From Oxalobacteraceae bacterium (lineage in GTDB: Bacteria; Pseudomonadota; Gammaproteobacteria; Burkholderiales; Burkholderiaceae_D), in the NCBI GenBank assembly GCA_947374865.1, contig CANCDR010000006.1, forward strand, positions 62,001 through 126,000: a stretch of 64,000 nucleotides of DNA, in the 5' to 3' direction. Below, piece by piece: positions 24,916 through 35,857 of this stretch; within the stretch, counting starts at the first letter, position 1; each line of letters begins with the position of its first letter. A program made the position numbers and the translations under genes. The notes under the pieces are model-generated. The model had not been told where the DNA came from and did no database searches. It worked only from the letters and a program-made list of their open reading frames with translations.

Positions 24916-26160
24916 CTAATTGTAGCGTTCGATTGTCAGACCATCGAGATCGATATCCGGCGTGCGATGGGAAATCAGATCAGCCAATATCCTGCCTGAA
25001 CCGGGCGCCATGGCCCAGCCATTCGCGCCATGGCCAATATTAAGGAAGACATTATTGATCGGTGTTGGCCCTAGTAGTGGTGCGCCGTCCGGCAGCATGG
25101 ACCGTGCGCCGCACCAGAAGCTGGCACTGTGAAAGTTGGCGGCATTGGGGAACCAGTCATTGCCTACTTTGATCAGGGTGCGTAAAGACGCATCGCGTAA
25201 TGTGTGGAGTGGCGCGCCAAGTTCCGCCGTACCGGCAATACGAATGCGCGAACCCATGCGCACGATGCCGACTTTATATGCCTCGTCCATGAGTGCCGAG
25301 CGCGGTGCCTCATCAAAATCACGTATTTGCGCTGTCGCTGAATAACCCTTGACCGGATACAGCGGGACACGCAAGCCGAGCGTCGCCAAGAGCGCAGCAC
25401 TGTCAACGCCAGCGGCTAGTACGACCGCATCGGCCTGAAAACTTTGTTGATCAATGTCGAGCGTGACGCGTTGGCCCGAACTTCGCAGCGATTTGACCTC
25501 CGCATTGAAATGAAAAGTGACGCCCATTTTTTGCGCCAGCACTTTGAGCTGCTTGGTAAATAAAGGACAATTTCCGGATTCACCTTGCGGAAGATAGAGG
25601 GCCGCTGCCAGATCAGTCTGGCTCGAGAGCGCAGGTTCGATTTCGCGCGCGCCATCGCCATCGACGAGCCGATGTGGCGTGCCGCTGTCAGCCAGCAGGG
25701 CCAGCGCCGGTTCAGCGAGCTGCAGTTCACGCCGGTCGCGAAACAGCTGCAGATAGCCCTGTGTGGATTCGTAGTCGAGCTCATGCTGATGACGTAACTC
25801 ATGCAAGACATCGCGGCTATAACCGACGACGCGTTGCATACGTTCTTTGTTGACGCGGAAGCGTTCAAGCCGACATTCGCGCATCCACAGTCTTACCCAG
25901 CGCCAGAAAGAGCGACTCATGGTGGGCGAGAATTTAACCGGTGCTTCGGTCTGCAACAGCATCGACAGAATTTTACCCGACATGCCCGGTGCTGCCCAGG
26001 TCGGCACATCGCCAGACGCAATGATGCCGGCATTGCCAAAGCTCGCCTGTTCAGCCACATTGCTATGGCGTTCAAGCACGACGACCTCATGGCCAGCTTC
26101 TGCCAAATAATACGCCGTACAAACGCCAATCACGCCCCCACCGATTACGGCTACTTGCAT
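24916..26160 (-). CDS. dadA: D-amino acid dehydrogenase (DadA-type FAD oxidoreductase)
   Basis: A 414-residue FAD-dependent oxidoreductase that oxidises D-amino acids to 2-oxo acids, passing electrons to the respiratory chain. The dinucleotide motif VIGGGVIGVCTAYYLAEAG opens the protein, and the C-terminal GANGWAMAPGSGRILADLI segment closes the FAD site. The length matches DadA (about 415-430). A racemase (alr/dadX) usually accompanies it in catabolic operons but is absent; it is instead clustered with nnr. Other FAD amine oxidases of the family cannot be ruled out. Confidence 0.85.
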   Translation of the reverse strand: MQVAVIGGGVIGVCTAYYLAEAGHEVVVLERHSNVAEQASFGNAGIIASGDVPTWAAPGMSGKILSMLLQTEAPVKFSPTMSRSFWRWVRLWMRECRLERFRVNKERMQRVVGYSRDVLHELRHQHELDYESTQGYLQLFRDRRELQLAEPALALLADSGTPHRLVDGDGAREIEPALSSQTDLAAALYLPQGESGNCPLFTKQLKVLAQKMGVTFHFNAEVKSLRSSGQRVTLDIDQQSFQADAVVLAAGVDSAALLATLGLRVPLYPVKGYSATAQIRDFDEAPRSALMDEAYKVGIVRMGSRIRIAGTAELGAPLHTLRDASLRTLIKVGNDWFPNAANFHSASFWCGARSMLPDGAPLLGPTPINNVFLNIGHGANGWAMAPGSGRILADLISHRTPDIDLDGLTIERYN

Positions 26161-26288
26161 GTGCCAATACCCTTCTTTAATTCAGGCCGCCATGTTACCA
26201 AGCTTGCGGCATTCTGAGCCGGTCGCTGTACCTTGGGACGCAAATAAAACGCTTCCTTGTTTAATTTGCCATAGTCATGTGGCCCGAA

Positions 26289-27614
26289 TCAAGCGCTCAA
26301 GTTCCCCAGGCATCCTTCAATTGCGCGCGCGACGCCGAGAATGTGGGCGTCCTGCATGTGTGTACCAGCCACCATCAAGCCGACTGGCAAGCTGCCCGGT
26401 GAATGAATCGGCAATGTAATGGCGCAGCCATCGAGCATGTTGATGGCCGCGTTATTGCGCAATACCAGGCGATTGGCATGGAAGTAGGCGTCGTCGGAGG
26501 CGATCAGCGGCGCCATGGGCGGGGCGACGATGGGCGTGGTCGGCATGATCAGCGCATCGTAGAGCGCAATTTCCGGCGTGATGGCGGCGATCCAGGCGGC
26601 GCGCGTGACATGTAAGGCTGCATAATTCTCGGCCGATAAATCAGCGCCGAGCAGGATTCGTTGCGCCACCCTTGGATCGTATTCCGCAGCCCGGGTGGTG
26701 ATTAAATCATGGTGCCATGCGTACGCCTCGGCGCCGGAAAAAATCGACAGCGGCAGGTAATCTTTCAAGAGCGTCAGCTCAATCTCGATAATCTGTGCCC
26801 CGGCTTGGGATAATTTCGTGAGCGCGGCAGTAAAGCTGGCGGCAACATGCGGATCAATGTCGTCGAACATGAGCGTGCCAGGTACGGCAAGGCGCAGTCC
26901 TGCCAGCGGTAATTCGCGAACGGTCAGCGCACTGTCGGCCAGCAGGCTGTCGAGCAAAATCGCATCCTGCACTGTGCGCGTGATGGCGCCGAGTGTATCG
27001 AGCGTGGTCGACAGCGGTACAACTCCGGTGGTAGGAACGCGATGTTTGGTCGGTTTAAAACCGACCAATCCGCACAGCGCCGCTGGAATCCGGATCGAGC
27101 CGCCCGTATCGGACGCCAGCGCTGCCACACACATGCCACTGGCGACCGACACGGCGGCTCCCGAGGACGAGCCGCCTGGAATGCGCGCGATCTGTAAATC
27201 GGCCGGATTGGCCGGTGTGCCGTAGTGCGGATTGATACCCAGTCCGGAGAAGGCGAACTCGGTCATATTGGTTTTACCGATAATGGCAGCACCGGCTGCG
27301 CGCAGACGCTGCACGACCGGTGCATCCGCTTTGGCCACCGGGGCGTCGCGCAAAACGCGCGATCCGGCGAGCGTTGTGTGGCCGGCCACGTCGACCAAGT
27401 CCTTAACCGAGATCGGCAGACCAGCCAATGGCGACTGCGGTGTGCCTGCCAGTCTGCGCTGATCCGCCAGATCGGCTGCGCGCAGGGCTGTCTCGGGCGT
27501 CAAAAGAGTAAATACGGCGTCACTAAGTTGGGCGGCGGCCAGGCTGGCCTCAATCAGTGGGCGCCGGGGCGCGAGCTGCATAGCAGGAATGGCAGAGCAA
27601 ATGCGCTTGGACAT
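26289..27614 (-). CDS. Amidase signature (AS) family protein
   Basis: A serine amidase of the GatA/AtzF-like AS family, about 441 residues. The Ser-cisSer-Lys triad is visible: Lys71 in LPISVKD, the GGSSSG cis-Ser block at about 148-152, and Ser173 in DTGGSIR. KTNMTEFAFSG and GLVGFKPT are the usual flanking segments. It is not the tRNA amidotransferase subunit, because gatB and gatC are not nearby and the specificity region differs. Substrate unknown. I prefer the ATG at 27614 to a GTG at 27638. It is separated from dadA by 128 bases and may form its own unit. Confidence 0.9.
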   Translation of the reverse strand: MSKRICSAIPAMQLAPRRPLIEASLAAAQLSDAVFTLLTPETALRAADLADQRRLAGTPQSPLAGLPISVKDLVDVAGHTTLAGSRVLRDAPVAKADAPVVQRLRAAGAAIIGKTNMTEFAFSGLGINPHYGTPANPADLQIARIPGGSSSGAAVSVASGMCVAALASDTGGSIRIPAALCGLVGFKPTKHRVPTTGVVPLSTTLDTLGAITRTVQDAILLDSLLADSALTVRELPLAGLRLAVPGTLMFDDIDPHVAASFTAALTKLSQAGAQIIEIELTLLKDYLPLSIFSGAEAYAWHHDLITTRAAEYDPRVAQRILLGADLSAENYAALHVTRAAWIAAITPEIALYDALIMPTTPIVAPPMAPLIASDDAYFHANRLVLRNNAAINMLDGCAITLPIHSPGSLPVGLMVAGTHMQDAHILGVARAIEGCLGNLSA

Positions 27615-27714
27615 AATCAAATGCGTGCGAAAATACACGTTGGCTAATTAGTCCCAAATACTACCTCAAGCGAGCGTTTATGCATTGTTGTCCTGTTTTT
27701 TTTGGTATGGCCCC

Positions 27715-29406
27715 ATGCTGACCCGACACGCAGTGCGCGCGCCGACGATACCCCTTTGGCTGGTCTGGGCAGTCGCGCTGATAATGGTATTTTCTGGTCT
27801 GAGCGGCTTTGCCATTCTCGACAATAACGAAGGGCTGTACGCTGAAATCGCCCGTGAGATGCGCGCCGCTGGCGATTGGCATCAATGGGTCATTCCCCAT
27901 TTGAATGGTCTGCCCTATATGGAAAAGCCGCCCTTGCTGTACTGGCTGACGGCGCTCGCTTTTTCATTGTTCGGTGAGTCAGAATGGAGCGCACGTCTGG
28001 TGCCGGCGTTCTCGGCTTTGTTTTGTGTGGGTCTCTTACTCTGGTTCGGCAAAGCACAGAACCGTCCCTTGGCTGGCCGGCTTGCCGCGCTTATGTTCGT
28101 CAGCGGACTCGGTATGCTGGCGATGTCGCATGTACTCATGTTCGACATGCTGCTGACAGCGTTGCTGACGGCTGCCCTGATGTGCGCCTACCGTTTCGAT
28201 AGCGAACAAAATAGCACCTATTTGCGTTGGGCCTATGCCTGGCTGGCGCTGGCATTGCTGGCCAAGGGACTGGTAGCGCTGGCGCTGTTTGGTCTGGTGA
28301 TCGGCAGCTTTACGCTGCTGCGTTCGATGGCAATCCGATCTTTCGTGCCGATGTCGCAATGGTTTGATCTGCGCGCATTCGCCGTGTTTTTTATCATCGT
28401 CTTACCTTGGCATATTGCGGCTAGCCTGACCGAACCAATCTTTGCCTGGTTTTATTTTATGAATGAACATGTGCTGCGCTTTTTGGGGCAACGTGAGCCG
28501 CATGATTACTACGCCGGCCCCTGGTGGTATTACCTGCCGCGGATGGTGATTTATCTTTTCCCCTGGTCTTTTTTGCTGCCGTGTTTGCTGTTTAAAAAAG
28601 TCCCATTACTGCAGCAGCAGGGTCCATTGCAGATGTTTCTTGGCTTGGCGTGGCTAATGCCGCTGGCGTTTTTTTCCTTTTCCAGTGCCAAGGCAAATTA
28701 CTATCTGGTCGCGGTGATGCCCTTGCTCACATTTCATCTGGCGACAGCCATTGAAGCACGCGGATTTTTCAATCGTATGGGCCGTGCCTTGCCGGGAGTA
28801 CTGATCGCCGCACTGGCGGGTGGATTGGCCGTCGTGCTGATAATGCGCGGGGTGAACTTCCAACCGAACGACGCGACGGATCATTTTTATGGCGCTCTGA
28901 GCACTAGCCAGTTCGTGCTAATGGCCTTCTGCGCAACGGCTGGGCTGGCAATGGTCGCGGCGCTGACAGCATGGCGGCTGCCAAAAATAGGCATCCTGGC
29001 ATATCTGCTATTGCCAATTTTAAGCATGACGCTGCTCATGATGAGCTTGCAGGCGATGGATGCGACGACGTCGATGCGCGCGACCGCACACTATCTGCGC
29101 ACCGAACAGTCCGATCTGCGGATTTATCTGTATCGCGATTTCGAGCAACAGTCCTCGCTGGCGTTTTACCTGCAGCAGCCTTTGCCCGTGGTGGACATGC
29201 GCAGTAATGATTTGTACTGGGGTGATAAACTGCGTCCGCAAAATAGCATCAACATCGATTCGAGGCAATTTGCCGAACGACTGGCGAGCCAAAAAATCGC
29301 ACTGGTAGTCAATGACCGGCATATCGATGAATTTAGCGCGTCGGACTTGTTTGCCGCATTTAAAGGCAGCAAACGGATGGGTAAGAATACGCTGTTCTTT
29401 AACTGA
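27715..29406 (+). CDS. Glycosyltransferase family 39 (ArnT-like) membrane protein
   Basis: An integral membrane glycosyltransferase of about 563 residues that would transfer a sugar from a polyprenyl-phosphate donor to an acceptor on the periplasmic face. Many hydrophobic segments run through residues 15-420, and the first periplasmic loop carries LDNNEGLYAEIAREM-type sequence with the catalytic Asp/Glu, as in ArnT (lipid A aminoarabinose transferase). The C-terminal part (about 420-563) is soluble. I chose the ATG at 27715; a TTG 30 bases earlier is less likely. No arn operon is present, so the sugar and acceptor are unknown. Its end overlaps the convergent downstream gene by 8 bases. Confidence 0.87.
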   Translation: MLTRHAVRAPTIPLWLVWAVALIMVFSGLSGFAILDNNEGLYAEIAREMRAAGDWHQWVIPHLNGLPYMEKPPLLYWLTALAFSLFGESEWSARLVPAFSALFCVGLLLWFGKAQNRPLAGRLAALMFVSGLGMLAMSHVLMFDMLLTALLTAALMCAYRFDSEQNSTYLRWAYAWLALALLAKGLVALALFGLVIGSFTLLRSMAIRSFVPMSQWFDLRAFAVFFIIVLPWHIAASLTEPIFAWFYFMNEHVLRFLGQREPHDYYAGPWWYYLPRMVIYLFPWSFLLPCLLFKKVPLLQQQGPLQMFLGLAWLMPLAFFSFSSAKANYYLVAVMPLLTFHLATAIEARGFFNRMGRALPGVLIAALAGGLAVVLIMRGVNFQPNDATDHFYGALSTSQFVLMAFCATAGLAMVAALTAWRLPKIGILAYLLLPILSMTLLMMSLQAMDATTSMRATAHYLRTEQSDLRIYLYRDFEQQSSLAFYLQQPLPVVDMRSNDLYWGDKLRPQNSINIDSRQFAERLASQKIALVVNDRHIDEFSASDLFAAFKGSKRMGKNTLFFN

Positions 29407-30529
29407 AGCCATGGGTCCAGGTCTGGCAATTGCCCCAGCCGATTGCGCCTGTCACCGGGTCGTGTACTTCGATGAGGGCATCACGAAACTGATTGAGCCG
29501 CGCTACCGCCTGCGGTGTGGAGCAGTCGGCGCAATAGTCGCCCTCGACCAATAGCGGGCCGCGCCACTGGCCGTGGTAATGACCGTCGAGCCCGTGATAC
29601 AGCCCTGCGCCAAGATGAAAGCCCGTCTCGCCCAATACGCGCAGGGACAACACGCGGCGGCTGCCATCTTGCAGAGTGAGTTCAAACTCGCCGCCCAGCA
29701 GACGCTGATTGCGCGGATCAAATGTCAGTCGTGGATCGATGCGACGCACGCCTTCGCGACGGCCATCGACATATTCAAAGCCGCCTTGTACTTTTTCGTG
29801 CTGCCATCCTTCACCGGCATACAGCAAATAATATTGATGAAAGCCATAGTGGCTGCCATCCGGTGCGCAAAACAGCAGCGGGTTCCAGACCGCCAAAATA
29901 CGCGGTGCCAGTGCGTCCACCGGGTCAGGCTGCAGATCAGTCAGCGGTGCGCCAACGCCGGGCCGGATACCCCAGGAATGGTCGCGCGTCATGACCCAGT
30001 CTTCGGGTGTCACGATGTGCCGTTTGCCTTCGACTTCAATCCAGCCGCTGGCTGTGCCGATCTGGTGATAACGGATTTGATCAGCGCTGTGGCGGTAGCC
30101 TGTCAGTGTGCGACGATCTTCGCGGTCTTCGGTCACGCAGGGCAGCACGCCTTCAAGTAACAGATCATAGGCAATGGGTTGATGTTCGGTCGCTTCGAGA
30201 ACGATCCGTACCTGCTGCAGTGGTTCGATGATGTCGTAACGGAGCGGACCAACGTTGACGCTATTGACGTCGCTGTCGAGCGAACGACTGGCGCGCACCG
30301 TCCATTGCTCAACCCCGCGCGAGACGCCGCCATAGGCATCGACGACATTCCGATTGACGTATTTGCCAAAGCCAAAGCCGATCGACATGCTGCCATCGCG
30401 GGCGGCGACCATGCCGCAGACTTTCTCGGTCCAGCTTAAATCACTTTGCGCCACGCTGGCATGGGTATCGACGATTTGATGGGTGAAATATTCGTCGGCA
30501 TGCACCAGCGGACCTATGCTATTCGTCAT
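29399..30529 (-). CDS. Uncharacterised protein, possibly AttH/lipocalin-like beta fold
   Basis: I do not recognise this 376-residue protein with confidence. It has no signal peptide or membrane segment, is rich in Trp, His, Gly and Asp, and is predicted by eye to be all beta (many short strands, motifs such as WTVRASR, DHSWGIRPG, SHYGFHQYYLLY and GQWRGPLL). Such a pattern occurs in AttH-like/hydroxyneurosporene synthase-like barrels and related DUF families. The DHSWG motif is typical of that fold. It lies 12 bases after the phosphotransferase gene and is probably co-transcribed, so the two may act on the same metabolite, perhaps an acyl-CoA or isoprenoid compound; this is inference. Confidence 0.55.
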   Translation of the reverse strand: MTNSIGPLVHADEYFTHQIVDTHASVAQSDLSWTEKVCGMVAARDGSMSIGFGFGKYVNRNVVDAYGGVSRGVEQWTVRASRSLDSDVNSVNVGPLRYDIIEPLQQVRIVLEATEHQPIAYDLLLEGVLPCVTEDREDRRTLTGYRHSADQIRYHQIGTASGWIEVEGKRHIVTPEDWVMTRDHSWGIRPGVGAPLTDLQPDPVDALAPRILAVWNPLLFCAPDGSHYGFHQYYLLYAGEGWQHEKVQGGFEYVDGRREGVRRIDPRLTFDPRNQRLLGGEFELTLQDGSRRVLSLRVLGETGFHLGAGLYHGLDGHYHGQWRGPLLVEGDYCADCSTPQAVARLNQFRDALIEVHDPVTGAIGWGNCQTWTHGFS

Positions 30530-30540
30530 TTTTATTCTCT

Positions 30541-31626
30541 CTAAAATGGCAGTCGTTGTGCCAGCAATTCAAGCAGCCGGCTACCACCATTGCGGCGATC
30601 CATTTCCGCCTCAGCGGTGACCCAGCCTCGGTCGGTAAAGATGCGGCCAATGCGCGTCATGACGATGGCAAAGCGCCAGGCCGACAACACATCGTAATAA
30701 GGTAAATCTTTGGCGCTAAAACCGCTGGCGCGCTCCCAATGAGCGATACTTTCTTCACGCGAGGGCAGGCCCGCAAGGCGTGGTACGCCGTAGCCGGTAC
30801 TGAGCGATTCATCGAGCATGAGCCACCAGGACAGATCATCGACCGGGTTCGATAGCGCCGGGCGTTCCCAGTCGAGCATGCCGACCAGCCGGCCCTGATC
30901 GAAGACGCAATTACCGAGCTTGGCATCGCCCCATGACAGGGTCAGCGCCTGGTCTAGTGGCTGATGCGCCTTGAGCCAGTCAGCGGCGCGCCATAATAAA
31001 GGGTAGTCGTGACCAGACAGGCCTTCACTCCAGCGTAGCATGTGATCGTAATACGCCAGCTGCTTGGCCAGCGGGGTGAGTCCTTCTGGCGGCTGTAAAA
31101 ATGCAAAACCCAGTGCGCGCCAGTCGAGTCGGGCCAGCTGCGCAATACCGTCCAGGCCAGCAAACCAGTGCTGCCGCAATTGCGCGACGGGCAGATCATG
31201 TAACCAGCCTTGCAGATGGTAAAGCGGATTTTCATCCGGTACCTGACCCGCCAGCCGACCCATAATGAAAAAGGGCGCGCCCAGTACAGAGCTATCCATT
31301 TCCAGGCCCAGCAGGGGCGGTACCGGCAAACCTGAACCTTGCAGCAGTTGCATGGTGCGGTATTGGGTGCGCACATCGCAGTCGGGAAAGACTGCGGCGC
31401 CATCGGGTTGAATGCGTACCACGATGTCGCCGATCTTTTGCTGGTCAGCGGCAAATAACTGGCCCATGAGGGTGATATTGGAATAGCCGCCGGAGGAGCG
31501 CGCCAGCGCACGTACTTCGCTGCCCTTGGCCGCTTTGTCCGTTCTTTGACGGTCAGCCAGCCACTGGTTTAATCGCAGGGCGATGGACGGCATGTCTTGC
31601 AGGGTGTTTTGCAGGATATCTTGCAT
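30541..31626 (-). CDS. Phosphotransferase family protein (APH / ACAD10-like)
   Basis: A 361-residue aminoglycoside phosphotransferase-fold kinase. The catalytic loop SWGDAKLGNCVF (Asp and Asn) and the metal-binding LDWE are present, and the N-terminal lobe carries the nucleotide segment RSSGGYSNIT. This subgroup resembles the kinase domain of ACAD10/11, which phosphorylates 4-hydroxy-acids or related acyl compounds before dehydrogenation. It is therefore more likely a metabolic kinase than antibiotic resistance. It is transcribed ahead of the uncharacterised 376-residue protein. Confidence 0.87.
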   Translation of the reverse strand: MQDILQNTLQDMPSIALRLNQWLADRQRTDKAAKGSEVRALARSSGGYSNITLMGQLFAADQQKIGDIVVRIQPDGAAVFPDCDVRTQYRTMQLLQGSGLPVPPLLGLEMDSSVLGAPFFIMGRLAGQVPDENPLYHLQGWLHDLPVAQLRQHWFAGLDGIAQLARLDWRALGFAFLQPPEGLTPLAKQLAYYDHMLRWSEGLSGHDYPLLWRAADWLKAHQPLDQALTLSWGDAKLGNCVFDQGRLVGMLDWERPALSNPVDDLSWWLMLDESLSTGYGVPRLAGLPSREESIAHWERASGFSAKDLPYYDVLSAWRFAIVMTRIGRIFTDRGWVTAEAEMDRRNGGSRLLELLAQRLPF

Positions 31627-31789
31627 GATGTGTTGAATGATGCGGTCTCTGTGATGTCGGGGCTAATGTCTGGCGCGTGCCGCTGTTTTTGTTCATGATA
31701 GCGCAGATTAAAACCCCGGGACAATTTGGTCTGCTGCCAGGGCTGGGCACGGTATAATTCGGACTTCCGATTTTTACCCATTCCTCGCC

Positions 31790-34700
31790 ATGCTGATCCT
31801 GCCGGGTTCCAACGCCCTGTCCCTGTTTCGTAGCTCCCGCCTATTGTCGCAATTGCAAAAGATTGAGCCTGCCATTACCGGCGTGACGGCGTGTTTTTTG
31901 CACTTTATCGATATCGGGGACGCCACGGATGCTGCATCTGTATCTGCACCCACCAATGCGCTGAGCGACGCCGATCGCACCAGACTGGACGGCATGCTGA
32001 CCTATGGTGAGGCCTTCACCGGCAGCAGCGATGGCGATATCTTTATCGTCATTCCCCGTCCGGGCACGATTTCACCCTGGGCCAGCAAGGCGACCAATAT
32101 TGCCCATAACTGCGGCATGCTGCAAATTCGACGCATCGAGCGCGGCATTCGCTATGCTGTACAGTGCAAAGCGGGGCTGTTGGGCGGCGCCAAAGCGCTC
32201 AGTGTAACGGCCGCACCCGCCGTCGCGGCACTGCTGCACGACCGGATGACCGAAACCGTGCTGCGCGACGCCGCTGCGGCCAGCGACTTGTTTCATGCAC
32301 TGCAAGCCAAACCTTTGGCGCACATTGATCTTCTCGGTGGCGGCAAGAGTGCGCTAGAGAGCGCCAATCTGGAGCTGGGTTTGGCGCTGTCGGACGATGA
32401 AATCGATTATCTGGCGACTGCCTTCACCAGTGCCGGACGCAATCCGACCGATGTGGAGTTGATGATGTTCGCGCAAGCCAATAGCGAACATTGCCGGCAC
32501 AAGATTTTTAATGCCGACTGGGTCATCGACGGCGTTGCGCAAACGATGTCCTTATTTGGCATGATCAAAAATACCCACCAACTCGCGCCGCGCGGCACAG
32601 TGGTGGCGTATAGCGATAATTCTTCCGTGATTGAAGGCGCGACCGTGATGCGCTTTTATCAGCGCGGTGCGGCGCAAGGCAATGCGTATGCGGGATCGCA
32701 GGAACTCAGTCATATTCTGATGAAGGTAGAAACACATAATCACCCGACCGCGATTGCGCCGTTCCCGGGTGCGTCCACCGGTGCGGGTGGCGAAATTCGC
32801 GACGAAGGCGCGACCGGTCGCGGCGCCAGACCGAAGGCTGGCTTGTGTGGCTTTACCGTCTCGAACCTGATGCTGCCGGAAGCGCTGCAGCCTTGGGAAA
32901 ACGCTACGGACGTGAATCAGCCAGCAGCTGCCGTCACGCCTGCAGCCACCGATGCTGTCAGCTACGGCAAACCGGAGCGGATTGCCTCGGCATTGCAGAT
33001 CATGATCGACGGTCCCTTGGGCGCCGCAGCGTTCAACAATGAATTCGGTCGACCTAATCTGGGCGGCTATTTCCGCGCCTATGAACAGAACGTAGCGGGC
33101 ACTGTGTTCGGCTATCACAAGCCGATCATGATCGCCGGCGGCATCGGCACCATCTCGGCTCTGCACACCAAGAAAAACGATCTGCCCGCCGGCAGCTTGC
33201 TGATTCAGCTGGGTGGTCCGGGTATGCGTATCGGTATGGGTGGCAGTGCAGCCTCGTCGATGGCGACCGGTTCCAATACGGCGGACCTGGATTTCGATTC
33301 GGTCCAGCGCGGTAATCCGGAAATGGAGCGGCGCGCGCAGGAAGTTATCAACGCCTGCTGGACGCTGGGCGCCGAAAATCCGATTTTATCCATCCATGAT
33401 GTGGGCGCAGGCGGGCTGTCGAATGCCTTCCCCGAAATTACCAACGATGCGGGACGCGGCGCGATATTTAATCTGCGTCAGATTCCGCTCGAAGAATCCG
33501 GCATGGCGCCCAAGGAAATCTGGAGCAATGAATCGCAGGAGCGTTACGTGCTCGGCATTGCGCCGGCCAGTCTGCCGCTCTTTACCGCCATGTGCGAACG
33601 TGAGCGCTGCCCGTTTGCGGTGGTCGGCACCACGACCGAAGAACGGCAACTCAAAGTGATCGATCCGGCACAGGGTAATCATCCGGTGGATATGCCCATG
33701 GATGTCTTGCTCGGCAAGCCGCCTAAAATGCAGCGCGATGTCACCCACGTTACCCAAATTTTGACGCCGATCGATCTGACCGGCATCGACTTGGTCGACG
33801 CAGCGCAGCGGGTATTGCGTCTGCCGGCCGTAGCCGATAAATCTTTTCTGATCACGATTGGGGACCGTACCGTGGGCGCCTCCACCGTGCGCGATCAAAT
33901 GGTCGGCCCATGGCAGGTACCGGTCGCTGACTGTGCTGTCACGACGATGAGTTTTGAAGGCTTTCTGGGCGAGGCCATGGCGATGGGTGAGCGCACGCCA
34001 CTGGCGGTGATCGATGCGCCAGCTTCAGGGCGCATGGCCGTTGGTGAAGCCTTAACCAACATCGCTGCCGCGCCGATCCATGACATCAGCGATATCAAGC
34101 TGTCGGCTAATTGGATGGCCGCCTGTGGTCAACCCGGTCAGGATGCCGCCTTATTCGACACCGTCAAGGCAGTCGGTATGGAACTGTGTCCTGCGCTCGG
34201 TATCAGCATCCCGGTCGGCAAAGATTCGCTGTCCATGCGCACCACCTGGCAGGATGGCGCTAGCGCCAAGGCCGTGACTTCGCCGGTCTCGCTGATCATC
34301 TCGGCCTTTGCGCCGGTCACCGATGTGCGCCGCACCCTGACGCCGCAATTGCGCACCGATCTGGGTGACACCGCGCTGATCCTGATTGACCTTGGCCGCG
34401 GTAAAAATCGCCTAGGTGCATCGGCTCTCGCGCAGGTGATGCAGCAAATTGGTCAGCAGACGCCGGATGTGGATTCGGCCCAGGATCTGAAACAATTTTT
34501 CAACGCTATCCAGCGTCTCAACAGCGAGCAAAAACTGCTGGCTTATCATGATCGTTCCGATGGCGGCCTGTTCGTCACGCTATGCGAAATGGGCTTTGCC
34601 GGACGCTGCGGTTTTTCAGTCAATCTGGATATTCTGTGCATGCCAGAGGGCCATGGTGCAGATTGGGGCGATGCCAAAAACTGGACCTCGCAAGTCGGCG

Positions 34701-35848
34701 AACAGCGTAACGACCACACCTTGCGCGCGCTCTTTTCCGAAGAGCTGGGCGCGGTCTTGCAAGTTCGGGCAGCTGAAAAGAGCGAGGTCATGAACGTCCT
34801 GCGCGAGTTTGGCTTAGGTGCCTGCAGCCACATCATCGGCAAACCGAATCCGCGCGACGTAGTGGAGTTCACGCGCGACGCTAAAATCATCTACAGCCAG
34901 CCGCGCAGTGCGCTGCACCGGCTGTGGAGCGAAACCAGCTGGCGGATTGCCCGCCTGCGGGATAACCCGGCCTGTGCGGATGCCGAATACGATCGCCTGC
35001 TGGATCTGAATGACCCCGGCATGACGCCCAAGTTAAGTTTCGATCCGCAGCAAGATATCGCCGCGCCCTATTTGTCACTGAGCGTCAAACCACGGGTGGC
35101 GATTTTACGCGAGCAGGGTGTCAATTCGCATATCGAAACCGCTTATGTCATGCATAAGGCAGGCTTTACCGCCGTCGACGTGCACATGAGTGATCTGATC
35201 GCTGGCCGCAGTTCTTTGGCCGAATTTAAAGGCGCCATTGCGGTCGGTGGATTTTCTTACGGTGACGTGCTGGGGGCCGGTGAAGGCTGGGCCAAAACTG
35301 TGCTGTATAACGAACAGCTGGCGCACCAGTTCGCTACCTTCTTTGGCCGTGACGACACCTTTGCGCTGGGTGTTTGCAATGGCTGCCAGATGATGAGTAA
35401 TCTCAAATCCATCATCCCCGGCGCACAGGCCTGGCCGAAATTTACACGCAACAAATCGGAACAATTTGAAGCCCGCTTTGCGATGGTGGAGGTGACGGAA
35501 TCGCCGTCGATTTTCTTTGCCGGCATGGCCGGGTCCCAGACGCCGATCGCGGTGGCCCACGGTGAGGGTTACGCCGATTTTGCCACCACTGGCAGCATCA
35601 CCGATGCGCAGGTAGCGCTGCGCTTTGTTGATCATCATGGCAGTGCGACCGAGGCTTATCCTTACAATCCGAATGGTTCACCGCAGGGGATGACGGCGGT
35701 GACCACGGCGGATGGTCGCTTCACGGTCATGATGCCGCACGCCGAACGCGTATTTCGCACAGTGAACCAATCCTGGCATCCCGATGCCTGGGGCGAAGAT
35801 TCGCCGTGGATGCGCATGTTTCGCAATGCGCGCGCGTGGGTTAATTAA
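31790..35848 (+). CDS. purL: Phosphoribosylformylglycinamidine synthase
   Basis: Converts FGAR, glutamine and ATP to FGAM in purine synthesis. At 1352 residues it is the large single-chain form of Proteobacteria. Order: PurS-like N-terminal domain, linker, two AIR-synthase-like (PurM) halves (about 215-430 with ETHNHPTAI motif, and about 620-1010), and the C-terminal glutamine amidotransferase domain with nucleophile Cys1196 in GVCNGCQM. The start ATG gives the family N-terminus [11 protein letters not shown]. It is monocistronic. The segment at about 375-400 of the first half contains an Ala/Pro-rich insertion that is commonly variable. Confidence 0.97.
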   Translation: MLILPGSNALSLFRSSRLLSQLQKIEPAITGVTACFLHFIDIGDATDAASVSAPTNALSDADRTRLDGMLTYGEAFTGSSDGDIFIVIPRPGTISPWASKATNIAHNCGMLQIRRIERGIRYAVQCKAGLLGGAKALSVTAAPAVAALLHDRMTETVLRDAAAASDLFHALQAKPLAHIDLLGGGKSALESANLELGLALSDDEIDYLATAFTSAGRNPTDVELMMFAQANSEHCRHKIFNADWVIDGVAQTMSLFGMIKNTHQLAPRGTVVAYSDNSSVIEGATVMRFYQRGAAQGNAYAGSQELSHILMKVETHNHPTAIAPFPGASTGAGGEIRDEGATGRGARPKAGLCGFTVSNLMLPEALQPWENATDVNQPAAAVTPAATDAVSYGKPERIASALQIMIDGPLGAAAFNNEFGRPNLGGYFRAYEQNVAGTVFGYHKPIMIAGGIGTISALHTKKNDLPAGSLLIQLGGPGMRIGMGGSAASSMATGSNTADLDFDSVQRGNPEMERRAQEVINACWTLGAENPILSIHDVGAGGLSNAFPEITNDAGRGAIFNLRQIPLEESGMAPKEIWSNESQERYVLGIAPASLPLFTAMCERERCPFAVVGTTTEERQLKVIDPAQGNHPVDMPMDVLLGKPPKMQRDVTHVTQILTPIDLTGIDLVDAAQRVLRLPAVADKSFLITIGDRTVGASTVRDQMVGPWQVPVADCAVTTMSFEGFLGEAMAMGERTPLAVIDAPASGRMAVGEALTNIAAAPIHDISDIKLSANWMAACGQPGQDAALFDTVKAVGMELCPALGISIPVGKDSLSMRTTWQDGASAKAVTSPVSLIISAFAPVTDVRRTLTPQLRTDLGDTALILIDLGRGKNRLGASALAQVMQQIGQQTPDVDSAQDLKQFFNAIQRLNSEQKLLAYHDRSDGGLFVTLCEMGFAGRCGFSVNLDILCMPEGHGADWGDAKNWTSQVGEQRNDHTLRALFSEELGAVLQVRAAEKSEVMNVLREFGLGACSHIIGKPNPRDVVEFTRDAKIIYSQPRSALHRLWSETSWRIARLRDNPACADAEYDRLLDLNDPGMTPKLSFDPQQDIAAPYLSLSVKPRVAILREQGVNSHIETAYVMHKAGFTAVDVHMSDLIAGRSSLAEFKGAIAVGGFSYGDVLGAGEGWAKTVLYNEQLAHQFATFFGRDDTFALGVCNGCQMMSNLKSIIPGAQAWPKFTRNKSEQFEARFAMVEVTESPSIFFAGMAGSQTPIAVAHGEGYADFATTGSITDAQVALRFVDHHGSATEAYPYNPNGSPQGMTAVTTADGRFTVMMPHAERVFRTVNQSWHPDAWGEDSPWMRMFRNARAWVN

Positions 35849-35857
35849 GCTAAAAAA

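Noticed and set aside
30541-31626. Aminoglycoside resistance kinase
   Set aside because: The APH fold is shared with metabolic kinases; neighbour and motif pattern fit the ACAD10-like group better, and no other resistance gene is near.
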